From positions 91,395 to 155,394 of the IMG/VR virus record IMGVR_UViG_3300036760_000193: a DNA stretch of 64,000 bases; one strand, given 5' to 3'. Shown here piece after piece: positions 1 through 7,656 of the stretch (its first letter is position 1; the number at the start of each line of letters is the position of its first letter). The DNA is from a virus. Under the pieces are notes generated by a model. That model had not been told where the DNA came from. It did not search any database and was given only the letters and a program-made list of their open reading frames with translations. The position numbers were made by a program, and so were the translations under genes.

Positions 1-163
1 CAACTCTGATGGTAGCTCTCCACGGGGAATTCAGAGAGTCACGAAACACCACTTGAATGTGGTTTACGTTTACATCTTTGAATTTACCAGGGAACCACGA
101 CATAACTCTGCTGATCGTTTCTTCTACACTACTTACATTTCCGAGGGAATGTTCACTGCTCAT
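1..163 (-). CDS. Unknown protein, N-terminal part only
   Basis: An open frame starts at ATG 163-161 and runs off the left edge, giving 54 visible codons. It begins MSSEHSLGNVSSVEE and continues with VMSWFPGKFKDVNV. The upstream bases read AAGGAG followed by TATCAA, a strong ribosome binding site. The ATG overlaps the TGA stop of the MgtC gene as ATGA, so the two are probably translationally coupled. I do not recognise the family, and no transmembrane or catalytic motif is visible in this portion. Confidence 0.7.
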   Translation of the reverse strand, partial: MSSEHSLGNVSSVEETISRVMSWFPGKFKDVNVNHIQVVFRDSLNSPWRATIRV

Positions 164-624
164 TTGATACTCCTTGCTTTGCTTAATTTTTCGACTTTTG
201 CAACAAATTGGCGTTCCAGAACCCCTATTACAACCATGATAATCACTGTCAGGATGGTAGTTTGCAGGGCTAGGAGAAGCTTTCCGAAGCCCACGGCCAT
301 CCCAATAGCGGCCACTACCCAAATAGCGGCGGCTGTTGTTAATCCAATGACTTTATCGCGGGTAGTTATAATTGATCCAGCACCCAGGAACCCGATGCCT
401 TGGACGATATTTGACGCGATACGGGCGGGGTCTGAACCTGTAACAGAAAGGGATAGGATTGTGTAAAGGGCGGAACCCAAACAAACAAGGGCGCATGTAC
501 GAATGCCAGCGGGTTTGTGGTTTATCTCCCGCTCAACGCCCACCAACATGCCCAAGATCATTGCATAGAGTAATGTAATGAAGGGGTTAGTGTGCAGGTA
601 TGTAAGAATCTGAGAGTAAGTCAT
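160..624 (-). CDS. MgtC/SapB family membrane protein
   Basis: This 154-residue protein has the family signature in order: GMLVGVEREINHKPAGIRT (about 25-43), GIGFLGAGSIITT (76-88) and GLTTAAAIWVVAAIGMAVG (94-112), with four to five hydrophobic segments. It matches the membrane part of MgtC and lacks the C-terminal cytoplasmic ACT-like domain of long MgtC proteins. Family members are inner-membrane proteins linked to growth under low magnesium and, in Salmonella, to inhibition of F1Fo ATP synthase. The start overlaps the transglycosylase end by 38 bases. Its role in a phage is unknown; altering host membrane energetics is inference. Family assignment is firm. Confidence 0.9.
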   Translation of the reverse strand: MTYSQILTYLHTNPFITLLYAMILGMLVGVEREINHKPAGIRTCALVCLGSALYTILSLSVTGSDPARIASNIVQGIGFLGAGSIITTRDKVIGLTTAAAIWVVAAIGMAVGFGKLLLALQTTILTVIIMVVIGVLERQFVAKVEKLSKARSIK

Positions 625-1198
625 CGACTGCTTTCCGTGCCTTTATGAACTTCTTCCAATATATTTCTGATAGCTTGCCGCCTTTCTTGACGAGTCCATT
701 ATAAGCTATCATACCGATTTTGTAATCAGGATGCTCTTGATATTTCCATGACAGGACTATAAGTGCCAATTCCGTGTTCACTTTGATATCAAACTGGTTC
801 TTGTTAACCCCAGCGTCTTTGCAAGCTTCTGGCATGATCTGGAAGATTCCGAACTCTTTACGAGTCCCGACCAAATACTGGTCAAATCCAGATTCCACCA
901 TTGCCATCGCTATCAAGTCATTCCTGGTATAGGGGCCATTAGGGAAATACTTTGGTAGGTAGGTATCAATCGCTTGAAGCGTTTCGCGGATGACGACCAC
1001 TCTGGCGGTTATGTCATTCCTAGAGTAATACTCGTCAATGCGCTCCGCTTCCTGATAGTATTGGAGTTTCTTGGATATCTTAACCGAACTCTCAGCCCGT
1101 TCAACTACCGATTTCCATTCAACGACCTTTTTGGTAGCGAAGACGACCAAGATCAAGATGAGGACTGATATGGTTGAGTAGACGATTTTGTTTTTCAT
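587..1198 (-). CDS. Membrane-anchored lytic transglycosylase (SLT fold)
   Basis: The 203-residue product starts MKNKIVYS and is followed at once by a hydrophobic anchor (about 8-24, STISVLILILVVFA). The soluble-lytic-transglycosylase domain follows: AMAMVESGFDQ with the catalytic Glu, then EFGIFQIMP, then IAYNG. It should cleave the glycan strand of peptidoglycan. The frame stays open upstream into the AAA+ gene, but I choose the ATG at 1198 because the anchor follows directly and a strong promoter ends just before it. No Shine-Dalgarno is visible, so the message may be leaderless. It lies downstream of the AAA+ gene and overlaps the MgtC gene. Confidence 0.85.
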   Translation of the reverse strand: MKNKIVYSTISVLILILVVFATKKVVEWKSVVERAESSVKISKKLQYYQEAERIDEYYSRNDITARVVVIRETLQAIDTYLPKYFPNGPYTRNDLIAMAMVESGFDQYLVGTRKEFGIFQIMPEACKDAGVNKNQFDIKVNTELALIVLSWKYQEHPDYKIGMIAYNGLVKKGGKLSEIYWKKFIKARKAVDDLLSDSYIPAH

Positions 1199-1204
1199 AC
1201 TTAC

Positions 1205-1233
1205 ATTATACCATGAAAACAGCAATTTGTCAA
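1205..1233 (-). promoter_or_regulatory. Consensus sigma-70 promoter
   Basis: On the minus strand TTGACA (1233-1228) is followed by exactly 17 bases and then TATAAT (1210-1205), preceded by TG one base upstream (extended -10). The expected start of transcription, counted from the -10 box, is base 1198, which is the A of the transglycosylase ATG. The site lies in the 58-bp gap after the AAA+ gene and would drive the transglycosylase, MgtC and the genes beyond. Confidence 0.85.
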
Positions 1234-1256
1234 GAGAAAAGATCATTTGAAAACCC

Positions 1257-2618
1257 TTAAAGGCAAGGTCTTTCCGTGGGGTCATCATAGTCTGGCGGGA
1301 ACCCGTCATCATCATCTTCATCATTACGGGAAGTGAACCCGACGGACTTAAAGTCTTTCTTCTTAACGGATGGTAGGGCTTGTTCAAAATGTGCTGTCTT
1401 TACAGATAGAATCTTATTCTCGTCATAGGACTTCCCGTCGATAGCGTACAGGATCGCTAAATTGACCAATTCCTTCACCTGGGCACCCGTCAATCCATTT
1501 AAGCCTTTAGCCAGCGTATCAAAATCCACATCAGGGTCTAAGCGCACCCCATTGGAAAAGAGCTTCAACATTTTAATGATGTTCTCCCCTCGCGGTTCCC
1601 CGAACTCGATAACTCGGTCAAATCGCCCAGGACGCTTGAGAAGAGCCTTTTCCAGTACCTCAACATTGTTGGTTGTGGCAATGGTAATAATGTTGCGGTT
1701 CTCTTGGATGCCGTCCAACTGATTCATTAGCTCTCCAAGCACCCCGACGTTTGAATTCTGATGCCTATTGCCGCCGAACAAATCTATATCTTCCAGAAAC
1801 AAAATAGTTGGGGCTAAATCACGACACATTGACACAATTCTTGTCACATCTCTAGCGTCTTGTAAATGGCGTGGTGTTACCCAAACAAACGTCCAGTCGA
1901 TTAAATTACAGAGAATTTTGCCAAGCAACGTTTTACCTGTTCCAGGAGACCCGTGGAAAATCAATCCCCGTTTAATCGTCAATCCATTTTTCTCGTATAC
2001 ATCACTATGGTCAATAATGTTCGCTAGGTTTTGACGCACTTCGTCTTTTCGTTTGTCATCTAAAACTAAATCATCCCAAGTGTATGCCCTATCGAAGGAA
2101 ATGAATTTGCATTTGGCGTCCATTTTTTGCCCTTTCAAGAAGTTGTTCTTTCTTGAATAAGCTAAAAGGTCTGTGAGAATGTTCTGTCCAGTTATAGGTG
2201 AGTCCTTGCGGCTTGACACACGAAATACGGTGTAATCAGGTCCGTGGTCAATATCTAGAATGTATCGAATCCCGTCTTTCTTTAGAAAGAAGCATCCCAC
2301 ATACAAACAACTTTTGTATTTTTGATATTCGTATTCGATATTGGCGTAAGAAGGTGGGTAATCTCCTTCATGCCCCAGGTCAGCGGCTTTCTCAATCTCA
2401 AATTCACGCTCTTTCAGAAAGTCTTCCAAAGAAAATCGGACGTACAAGCCGTCCACTACGGAAACTCGTTCCTGAGCAAATACCATACCTCTATAGTCTT
2501 CTACTTCAAGGTATTGTATGATTGCTTGCTGTTCGTAATTTGTATGCCAACTGCCCTTGCGTCTAATGTCTATCCAATCTTCCTTCTCGAAGTCTGGAGT
2601 CTTTTTTTCATCGGCCAC
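1257..2618 (-). CDS. AAA+ ATPase with unknown N-terminal domain
   Basis: A 453-residue AAA+ protein. Walker A is GSPGTGKT (about 223-230), Walker B is ILFLEDID (about 272-279), sensor 1 is TIATTN (about 312) and the arginine-finger region is RPGRFDRVIEF (about 329). The set fits the FtsH/proteasomal-ATPase/Bcs1 type of AAA+ domain. The first 200 residues match nothing I know, and no protease motif (HEXXH) follows, so this is not FtsH itself. The C-terminus is acidic (NDEDDDDGF). The start is GTG, chosen for GGAG five bases upstream. It sits behind the metallophosphoesterase and RecA, which suggests but does not prove a role in DNA metabolism or protein remodelling. Confidence 0.85.
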   Translation of the reverse strand: MADEKKTPDFEKEDWIDIRRKGSWHTNYEQQAIIQYLEVEDYRGMVFAQERVSVVDGLYVRFSLEDFLKEREFEIEKAADLGHEGDYPPSYANIEYEYQKYKSCLYVGCFFLKKDGIRYILDIDHGPDYTVFRVSSRKDSPITGQNILTDLLAYSRKNNFLKGQKMDAKCKFISFDRAYTWDDLVLDDKRKDEVRQNLANIIDHSDVYEKNGLTIKRGLIFHGSPGTGKTLLGKILCNLIDWTFVWVTPRHLQDARDVTRIVSMCRDLAPTILFLEDIDLFGGNRHQNSNVGVLGELMNQLDGIQENRNIITIATTNNVEVLEKALLKRPGRFDRVIEFGEPRGENIIKMLKLFSNGVRLDPDVDFDTLAKGLNGLTGAQVKELVNLAILYAIDGKSYDENKILSVKTAHFEQALPSVKKKDFKSVGFTSRNDEDDDDGFPPDYDDPTERPCL

Positions 2619-2635
2619 AATGTCTCCAATTTAGT

Positions 2636-4003
2636 TTATTTTGCGATTATTCTTCCACGGGGAGTCCACCAAACATGGACTTTTCCGTAAGTGGTGTCAT
2701 ATGGGGTAATAATTTTATTGAAACGTTTATGAGTTTCAGACGATGCACTATCGGCGCGTTTGCAATGAACTTGTCTCAAATCCCCCTGAGCGAAGTGAGT
2801 TGTTGTTTCCCACAATACTTGTGTTGGATTATTGTCATTGATCCCTACGGACAATGCAAACGGGTCTGTGCCGACCATACAGCCGTTTACTATAACTTGA
2901 ACATTCCCTACATGGTTTTCCATGTAGTGATGAACATGTCCTGTTAAGAACAATTCGTATCTAGGTTCATTCATATCCAAATTTGCATTTATGCTATTGA
3001 TCTGTTTTTCAATGGATGCAAGAGGAATGGATTTTCCTGGATTTCCAACATTAAACACCGTATCACCATGCGTTGCGTATATGCGATGACCTTGTACAAT
3101 AACATCTGAATATGGGGCTTTCGGGATATTAATTGTAACTCTTTTATCTTGTGCGAAATACGACATGATGTTAGATGCTATCATAGTTTCAAATGAATCG
3201 AACTTCGCAACCATAGCACGATCTTTAGATTTCTTGTGCATCACACGACCATGATTTCCAGTCTGACATTCAATACGAATTTTTGGAAATATGTTCAGAA
3301 GATACGAAATGGCTTGAATGTAATACCCCGAAGTCCCCCATACCTGCTCTGCACTCAAGTCAATATGTCCACCTTCTTGATCGTGAATGACGCCAGCGAT
3401 ATTGTCACCAAGAAGAAAAATAACAAGTTCTTCATGTACCATCCGTCGTTCGATTTTGAATGTGGCAATTTGTTCACAGAGCAATGCAAGCCTGTGGGCA
3501 GCAATGTCCCAATTATACGCATTTAAGCCTTTGGTATGGTCTTTCGTGAAATTCGTTCCGAAATGTTGATCTGACCAAATCGTACAAATAGACCGTTTAC
3601 TATTATCTGATGGGGGAGACGCAATCTCTTTAAGATAGCGTTTGGTTGCAGTTTTATCAAGAATTAACGGCCTTATCACAGAAGTTCTTGTTACTATTTC
3701 ACTCAATACTTGAGGAAATTTTCTCATTCTTAATTCTACTTCGCCAATTTCTTTTTCGAGTTTTTTAACATAGCTATTCTTGTTTTTGTTATCAACAACA
3801 CTTGCCAAGTCTTTATCTTCAAAAGGAAAATAGGCTGTCTGCAAAGAAGTCAAGCCTCCTACTTTTCTTAAATCCCACTCTTTGAATCCTTCTAATTCTG
3901 AAATAACTTGGGATTTGGTAAGAGAAGCTGGGTGAACGTTCAGCTTTTCCGCTATTCTCTTAATTTCAGCAACCAATGCCTCTACAAGTTTAGGACTTTT
4001 CAT
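2636..4003 (-). CDS. Calcineurin-like metallophosphoesterase
   Basis: The 455-residue product has the metallophosphoesterase motif series: SDQHFG (about 144), LLGDN (about 197), TGNHGR (about 250), ATHGD and TGHVHH (about 357). All expected metal ligands are present. The first 130 residues are charged and partly helical and may bind a partner. The same fold contains Mre11/SbcD nucleases and many other phosphoesterases, and the neighbouring RecA and SSB-like genes make a nucleic-acid substrate plausible, but that is inference. The start overlaps the recA end by 14 bases, with GGAGGAAAAAG just upstream. Confidence 0.8.
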   Translation of the reverse strand: MKSPKLVEALVAEIKRIAEKLNVHPASLTKSQVISELEGFKEWDLRKVGGLTSLQTAYFPFEDKDLASVVDNKNKNSYVKKLEKEIGEVELRMRKFPQVLSEIVTRTSVIRPLILDKTATKRYLKEIASPPSDNSKRSICTIWSDQHFGTNFTKDHTKGLNAYNWDIAAHRLALLCEQIATFKIERRMVHEELVIFLLGDNIAGVIHDQEGGHIDLSAEQVWGTSGYYIQAISYLLNIFPKIRIECQTGNHGRVMHKKSKDRAMVAKFDSFETMIASNIMSYFAQDKRVTINIPKAPYSDVIVQGHRIYATHGDTVFNVGNPGKSIPLASIEKQINSINANLDMNEPRYELFLTGHVHHYMENHVGNVQVIVNGCMVGTDPFALSVGINDNNPTQVLWETTTHFAQGDLRQVHCKRADSASSETHKRFNKIITPYDTTYGKVHVWWTPRGRIIAK

Positions 4004-4994
4004 CTACTTTTTCCTCCGTACCTTTATGAATTGCGGCCAATAATTCTTCTTGGAGTTTTTTATCGCCTTTAACAGCTTCAAAGGCAGCATCTTGACCTTT
4101 CCAAGAAAGAGTCTTGAACTTATACATGGGGCCATTCTGTTCAATCACTTGCCGCTTGAGACCCATCAAAAATAACTCCCTTACTCGGTCTACACCTGTA
4201 AAGTAGTTTACATCCAATTCTGCTTCACCATATCCTGGCCCCACTTTGCTTTTGGTAACACGGAATTTTATTGTATGACCAACCTTTCTCTTTTCTCCAT
4301 TGATTTCACCTTCAACAAATGATTGACTTTTGATACTTACATTCAATCTTATAGATGAATAGAAAGGCAACGCTTTACCACCAGAAGTTGTTTCTGGATT
4401 TCCGTAAGCAACTAGAGAGGAACGAATTTGGTTAATGAAAATGACTACTGTCTTTTTACCAACCAAGTCATTATTAAGAACCTTTAGGGCTTGACTCAAC
4501 ATTCTTGCTTGAACAGCCATATGGTTATCTTCCATACTGGCTTCTCGTTCTTTCTCTGTGGAGAGTGACGCAATGCTATCTAGAACAACGATATCAAACA
4601 AGTCACTTTGAACCAACTTTCTCAATACGTCTAGAGCTTTTTCTCCACCATCAGGCTGTGTAATTGTAAGCCTCTTTGTGTCCACTCCCAATTTACGTGC
4701 CCAATCAGGATCAAACGTATGTTCTGCGTCGATGAAAGCGGCCTCCCCACCAGTACGTTGCGCTTCCGCAACCGCCAGCAAAGACATCAAGGTTTTTCCA
4801 CCTCCAGCTGGGCCGAATATTTCGATGATACGTCCTTTAGGATAACCACCTGTTCCAAGAGCAAAATTCAATGTCTCAGAACCACTATGAAGTGACTCAA
4901 TTTTAACAGAAGGCATGTCCTCTAAGCGTCCAATATGAACACCTAAAGCATCTTGGATATCACCCAAGAGTTTATCTACAGCATTTTTAGCCAT
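3990..4994 (-). CDS. recA: RecA-type recombinase
   Basis: A 334-residue RecA homologue for strand exchange. Walker A is GPAGGGKT (61-68), where cellular RecA normally has GPESSGKT. Also visible are AAFIDAEHTFDPDWARKLGV, DIVVLDSIASL (Walker B), VIFINQIRSS (loop L1 region) and TTSGGKALPFYSSIRLNVS. These are bacterial-RecA rather than T4 UvsX hallmarks. It follows the SSB-like gene by 11 bases and overlaps the metallophosphoesterase gene. The ATG has AGGAGAAATACA upstream. The Walker A variant keeps the essential GKT. Confidence 0.93.
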   Translation of the reverse strand: MAKNAVDKLLGDIQDALGVHIGRLEDMPSVKIESLHSGSETLNFALGTGGYPKGRIIEIFGPAGGGKTLMSLLAVAEAQRTGGEAAFIDAEHTFDPDWARKLGVDTKRLTITQPDGGEKALDVLRKLVQSDLFDIVVLDSIASLSTEKEREASMEDNHMAVQARMLSQALKVLNNDLVGKKTVVIFINQIRSSLVAYGNPETTSGGKALPFYSSIRLNVSIKSQSFVEGEINGEKRKVGHTIKFRVTKSKVGPGYGEAELDVNYFTGVDRVRELFLMGLKRQVIEQNGPMYKFKTLSWKGQDAAFEAVKGDKKLQEELLAAIHKGTEEKVDEKS

Positions 4995-5005
4995 TGTATT
5001 TCTCC

Positions 5006-5602
5006 TTAGAACGGTATGGTGTCGTCTTTCGTGATTTCACCTTGAGGGACAGCTGAGGCAGGTGAAGATGTAATTTTGACTTGGGTAGACCCAGGGGTTG
5101 TCACCTGCGCGGCTGGTTGACTGACTTGAGGGGCTGCACTAGGCTGTGCTGCTGGCTTAGCGAAACTAGATTTCTTATGAGCATCTGGAGAAATTCTAGC
5201 CTTATCTCTGTCTGCCATTACGCCAAGATCGGTTACATTAGCGAACCCATCTTTACTGATAACAACAGTTGCCCGAACGATGGCTTTCTTAAGCTGATCG
5301 GATGACAATGAATCTCCGATATTAGCTCCTGATACTCCAAAGGCGGTCAACCACTTGTCTAGTTTGTTCCCAGGTGTCCAAATGGACGTTACCAAACCTG
5401 ATGCAAACCCACCCACGAACGGCTCTTCCAAAACTCGGAAAATGAATTTAATGGAAGGTGCCCAATCTGGATGCTGTTTGCTCTGGAACGGCTCTATTTT
5501 AACGACTTCTGCTACATATTCCCGCGATTCTCCAGGTGATCCTGTGATCTTGGGGGCTTCTGTTTTCTCGTATTGCGCTTCTTGTTTTCTGAACTCTATC
5601 AT
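5006..5602 (-). CDS. SSB-like single-stranded DNA-binding protein
   Basis: The 198-residue product has a beta-rich N-terminal half (about 1-130) of OB-fold character, then a long Ala/Pro/Gln/Ser linker (about 140-185), and ends in DDTIPF. That tail closely mimics the DDDIPF tip by which bacterial SSB recruits partner proteins. The architecture (core, disordered linker, acidic hydrophobic tip) and position directly ahead of recA support an SSB role. The core sequence itself does not obviously match cellular SSB, so the fold is inferred. The ribosome binding site is GAGGAGAATACA. Confidence 0.7.
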   Translation of the reverse strand: MIEFRKQEAQYEKTEAPKITGSPGESREYVAEVVKIEPFQSKQHPDWAPSIKFIFRVLEEPFVGGFASGLVTSIWTPGNKLDKWLTAFGVSGANIGDSLSSDQLKKAIVRATVVISKDGFANVTDLGVMADRDKARISPDAHKKSSFAKPAAQPSAAPQVSQPAAQVTTPGSTQVKITSSPASAVPQGEITKDDTIPF

Positions 5603-5618
5603 TGTATTCTCCTCTTAA

Positions 5619-6158
5619 TTATGTTATTGTGATTTGTTTGCCTTGTTGCGGTGTATATTTATTTGTTCCTAAATCGTCACGACGTATTTCTCCCAATTCC
5701 ACACCCATTTGAATAACTGTGATCTGTCTTGACAAACTTTCAAATGCGCTTTCAATGTTTTTGTAGACTTGTTGGGCAATGTTACAATAACTATCTGCCC
5801 GAATGAAATCCAATTCAGCATGGTGCTTCTTCAATTCCAAATCGGCGCATTTTGTACTCGCCAAGGCGGAACGAAGTTCTCCTGTTTTTTGGGCTTTCAC
5901 ATCATTGTCAGTTGCCAAAAGCGAATTGATCTGCATTTCCAACTCTGTATTGCGGCTCTCAAATACAATCTTTGCTTCCGCACGATTATGAATAGCTTCT
6001 ACAAACATGGAATTGACATTATCTTTCTGCGCTTGAGTTTCGGATATTTTAGCATTGAGGGATGCTAAACCAATTGATACTGGGTCTGGATCAAGGTGGA
6101 TTTTTATTTCTTTAATGCGGTCAAGCCGCACCTGGTAGTCTTGGTCGGTCAAAAGCAT
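5619..6158 (-). CDS. Unknown coiled-coil protein
   Basis: A 179-residue product with long heptad-like helices between about 25 and 140 (for example LNAKISETQAQKDNVNSMF and ELEMQINSLLATDNDVKAQ). It contains no catalytic or metal motif and no membrane segment. GGAGACACA precedes the ATG. It sits nine bases after the 62-residue gene and 16 bases before the SSB-like gene in the recombination group. I do not recognise the family. Confidence 0.65.
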   Translation of the reverse strand: MLLTDQDYQVRLDRIKEIKIHLDPDPVSIGLASLNAKISETQAQKDNVNSMFVEAIHNRAEAKIVFESRNTELEMQINSLLATDNDVKAQKTGELRSALASTKCADLELKKHHAELDFIRADSYCNIAQQVYKNIESAFESLSRQITVIQMGVELGEIRRDDLGTNKYTPQQGKQITIT

Positions 6159-6167
6159 TGTGTCTCC

Positions 6168-6356
6168 TTATCCTATGATCTTTGCGATATCACGCTCAGT
6201 AAGCATTTTCGCTTGGGCGAAAAGTTTATCACTTTCTTTCGTGAATTCCTCAGCAGACTTCACATCTACTGTTTTCATCAAGGTGGTCATGAACTTCTTG
6301 TAGCGTTGACCAGCAGACACCGTTTCGCTGTACATCTTTGTGATCGTGTACGTCAT
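6168..6356 (-). CDS. Unknown 62-residue protein
   Basis: A short helical, charged product beginning MTYTITKMYSETVSAGQRYK. No family is recognised. Support comes from a strong GGAGG ribosome binding site seven bases before the ATG, tight spacing to the next gene and an upstream promoter-like element. It is the first gene of the block carrying SSB-like protein and RecA. Confidence 0.65.
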   Translation of the reverse strand: MTYTITKMYSETVSAGQRYKKFMTTLMKTVDVKSAEEFTKESDKLFAQAKMLTERDIAKIIG

Positions 6357-6382
6357 TAGTTTTTTCCTCCGTAGTTATCTAG

Positions 6383-6398
6383 TTTATTATACGAAAAA
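6383..6398 (-). promoter_or_regulatory. Promoter-like element, pair member A
   Basis: In the 68-bp gap before the 62-residue gene the minus strand reads TTTTTCGTATAATAAA. It contains a perfect TATAAT (6391-6386) but no good -35 hexamer; the upstream DNA is AT-rich. The same element, differing at one base of 16, lies at 40270-40285 ahead of another gene block. The strong SD (GGAGG) follows about 20 bases downstream. Confidence 0.6.
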
Positions 6399-6424
6399 TG
6401 TTAAAAGAGAAATAGTAATTTTTA

Positions 6425-6922
6425 TTAAAGTTTTTGTAATTGTTGATTCAAATTGGTCAAAATCTGGGATACCCCTGTTGGAGATATGGGGTGTGAAAAC
6501 CTTACGTCCAAATCTCTTAAAATGGGGAGAATAGCATCCACCTTGCTTGGGTTATTTCGCAAAAATTCCCTTACTGTATGGCTCACTAAGATATTCAAAT
6601 CGGTGTTAAATTCAAGAGGTTCATCTTCTATACATATCCCGTTAATCTTCTCTTGCAACTCCTGTAAATCAACGTCTACCCCCTCTACCTTTCGTTTGGC
6701 AATCGCATAAGTGGTATTGTCCATCTTAGCTACAAAGGCCGTTACATCGCCGCCTTCTTTACATGCCCAACAATACCAGGAATTGGTGTCTTCATAAACT
6801 GTAAAGTTTGGACGCCCGTGGTCATCATGGAAAGGACAAAATGCCCGAAGTACGCTTCCTTCGTGCTTGATGTCGATTTCATACTCCGACAGGATGCTTA
6901 TGATGCCTTTTTTGACGCCCAT
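6425..6922 (-). CDS. Stand-alone primase zinc-binding (CHC2-type) protein
   Basis: The 165-residue product carries the DnaG-type zinc ribbon: AFCPFHDDHGRPNFTVYE then SWYCWACKEGGDV, giving a Cys-His-Cys-Cys ligand set near residues 28-55. This domain recognises the priming site. Cellular and T7 primases continue into a TOPRIM catalytic core, which is absent here, and the remaining 100 residues are unassigned. The gene overlaps the end of the sigma-factor gene by 25 bases and its SD is weak, so coupled translation is likely. The catalytic primase part must be elsewhere, or this is a regulator using the same zinc fold. Confidence 0.8.
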   Translation of the reverse strand: MGVKKGIISILSEYEIDIKHEGSVLRAFCPFHDDHGRPNFTVYEDTNSWYCWACKEGGDVTAFVAKMDNTTYAIAKRKVEGVDVDLQELQEKINGICIEDEPLEFNTDLNILVSHTVREFLRNNPSKVDAILPILRDLDVRFSHPISPTGVSQILTNLNQQLQKL

Positions 6923-7647
6923 AGTTCTTGCTTTATATCCTCAAACTTCTTAGAAATTCTTTTCAATCGGTACTTGATTCCTGGTGTCGTCAGTTCTAGA
7001 CGTTTAGCAATGTCGCTAAGGTTGTATCCGTCCATGATGGACTGTAACATGTACCTATCATTGCTAGATAGCTTGTCCATCAATTGTTGTACTAATAGCT
7101 TGTGGGTAATCTGAGAATCCAACACGTCTTCTTTTTCTTCAATAAATTTGAACAATGGGGCAATAAATTGTCTATCTCGACTTCTATTTTCTGCTTCATA
7201 ATCTTGCTGAGAAGCTCCCAGAATAGTGTCGAGGCTTACATATAAAGAAGATGGGATTCTACCCATTTTCCGTTGCTTTCGTGTCAACCCTTTCCCAGCA
7301 TACCTAATGTGATTTTTTCTCGCATAGTCCATTGCAAGATTTTTCAAAACATTGGTCAAATATGTAATGAATTTCGTAATACGATTCCTGCTTTTGTACG
7401 CTGTCTTAAAATTTGATACTGAAGCCAATAAACCGTCATGAATAATGGATACACAGTCTTCTTCGGATAGGTGATGTCTACTTTTCCATTCCATCTTCAA
7501 CACCGAAAAATAATCTGATAGTTTGGTCAGGACTTCTGAGAAAATCAAGTCTCTATACTTGTAATACCCATCACTTTCGGGGATGTTCTTTTCTTTCTCT
7601 TCAAACCATTCCAACAACTGTTCTTCGTCTTTTGCAGATAGACTCAT
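6898..7647 (-). CDS. Sigma-70 family RNA polymerase sigma factor
   Basis: The 249-residue product has region-2-like sequence at about 60-115 (IIHDGLLASVSNFKTAY, then ITKFITYLTNVLKNLAMDYA) and a region-4 helix-turn-helix near 190-235 (LSSNDRYMLQSIMDGYNLS, then DIAKRLELTTPGIKYRLKRI). Region 1 and a clear region 3 are missing, as in small alternative sigma factors. It should redirect host RNA polymerase to phage promoters. It sits between the helicase and primase-finger genes, with AAGGAG before the ATG. The promoter it recognises is unknown; the repeated TATAAT-containing elements in this window are candidates. Confidence 0.8.
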   Translation of the reverse strand: MSLSAKDEEQLLEWFEEKEKNIPESDGYYKYRDLIFSEVLTKLSDYFSVLKMEWKSRHHLSEEDCVSIIHDGLLASVSNFKTAYKSRNRITKFITYLTNVLKNLAMDYARKNHIRYAGKGLTRKQRKMGRIPSSLYVSLDTILGASQQDYEAENRSRDRQFIAPLFKFIEEKEDVLDSQITHKLLVQQLMDKLSSNDRYMLQSIMDGYNLSDIAKRLELTTPGIKYRLKRISKKFEDIKQELWASKKAS

Positions 7648-7656
7648 AAATGCTCC

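Noticed and set aside
53-466. Plus-strand open frames throughout the window, such as 53-466 and 32953-33618
   Set aside because: All lie opposite well-supported minus-strand genes, have no ribosome binding sites and show no recognisable domains.
1199-1387. Longer form of the transglycosylase starting inside the AAA+ gene
   Set aside because: The extra 63 residues are a shadow of the AAA+ C-terminus, and a membrane anchor would then be internal.
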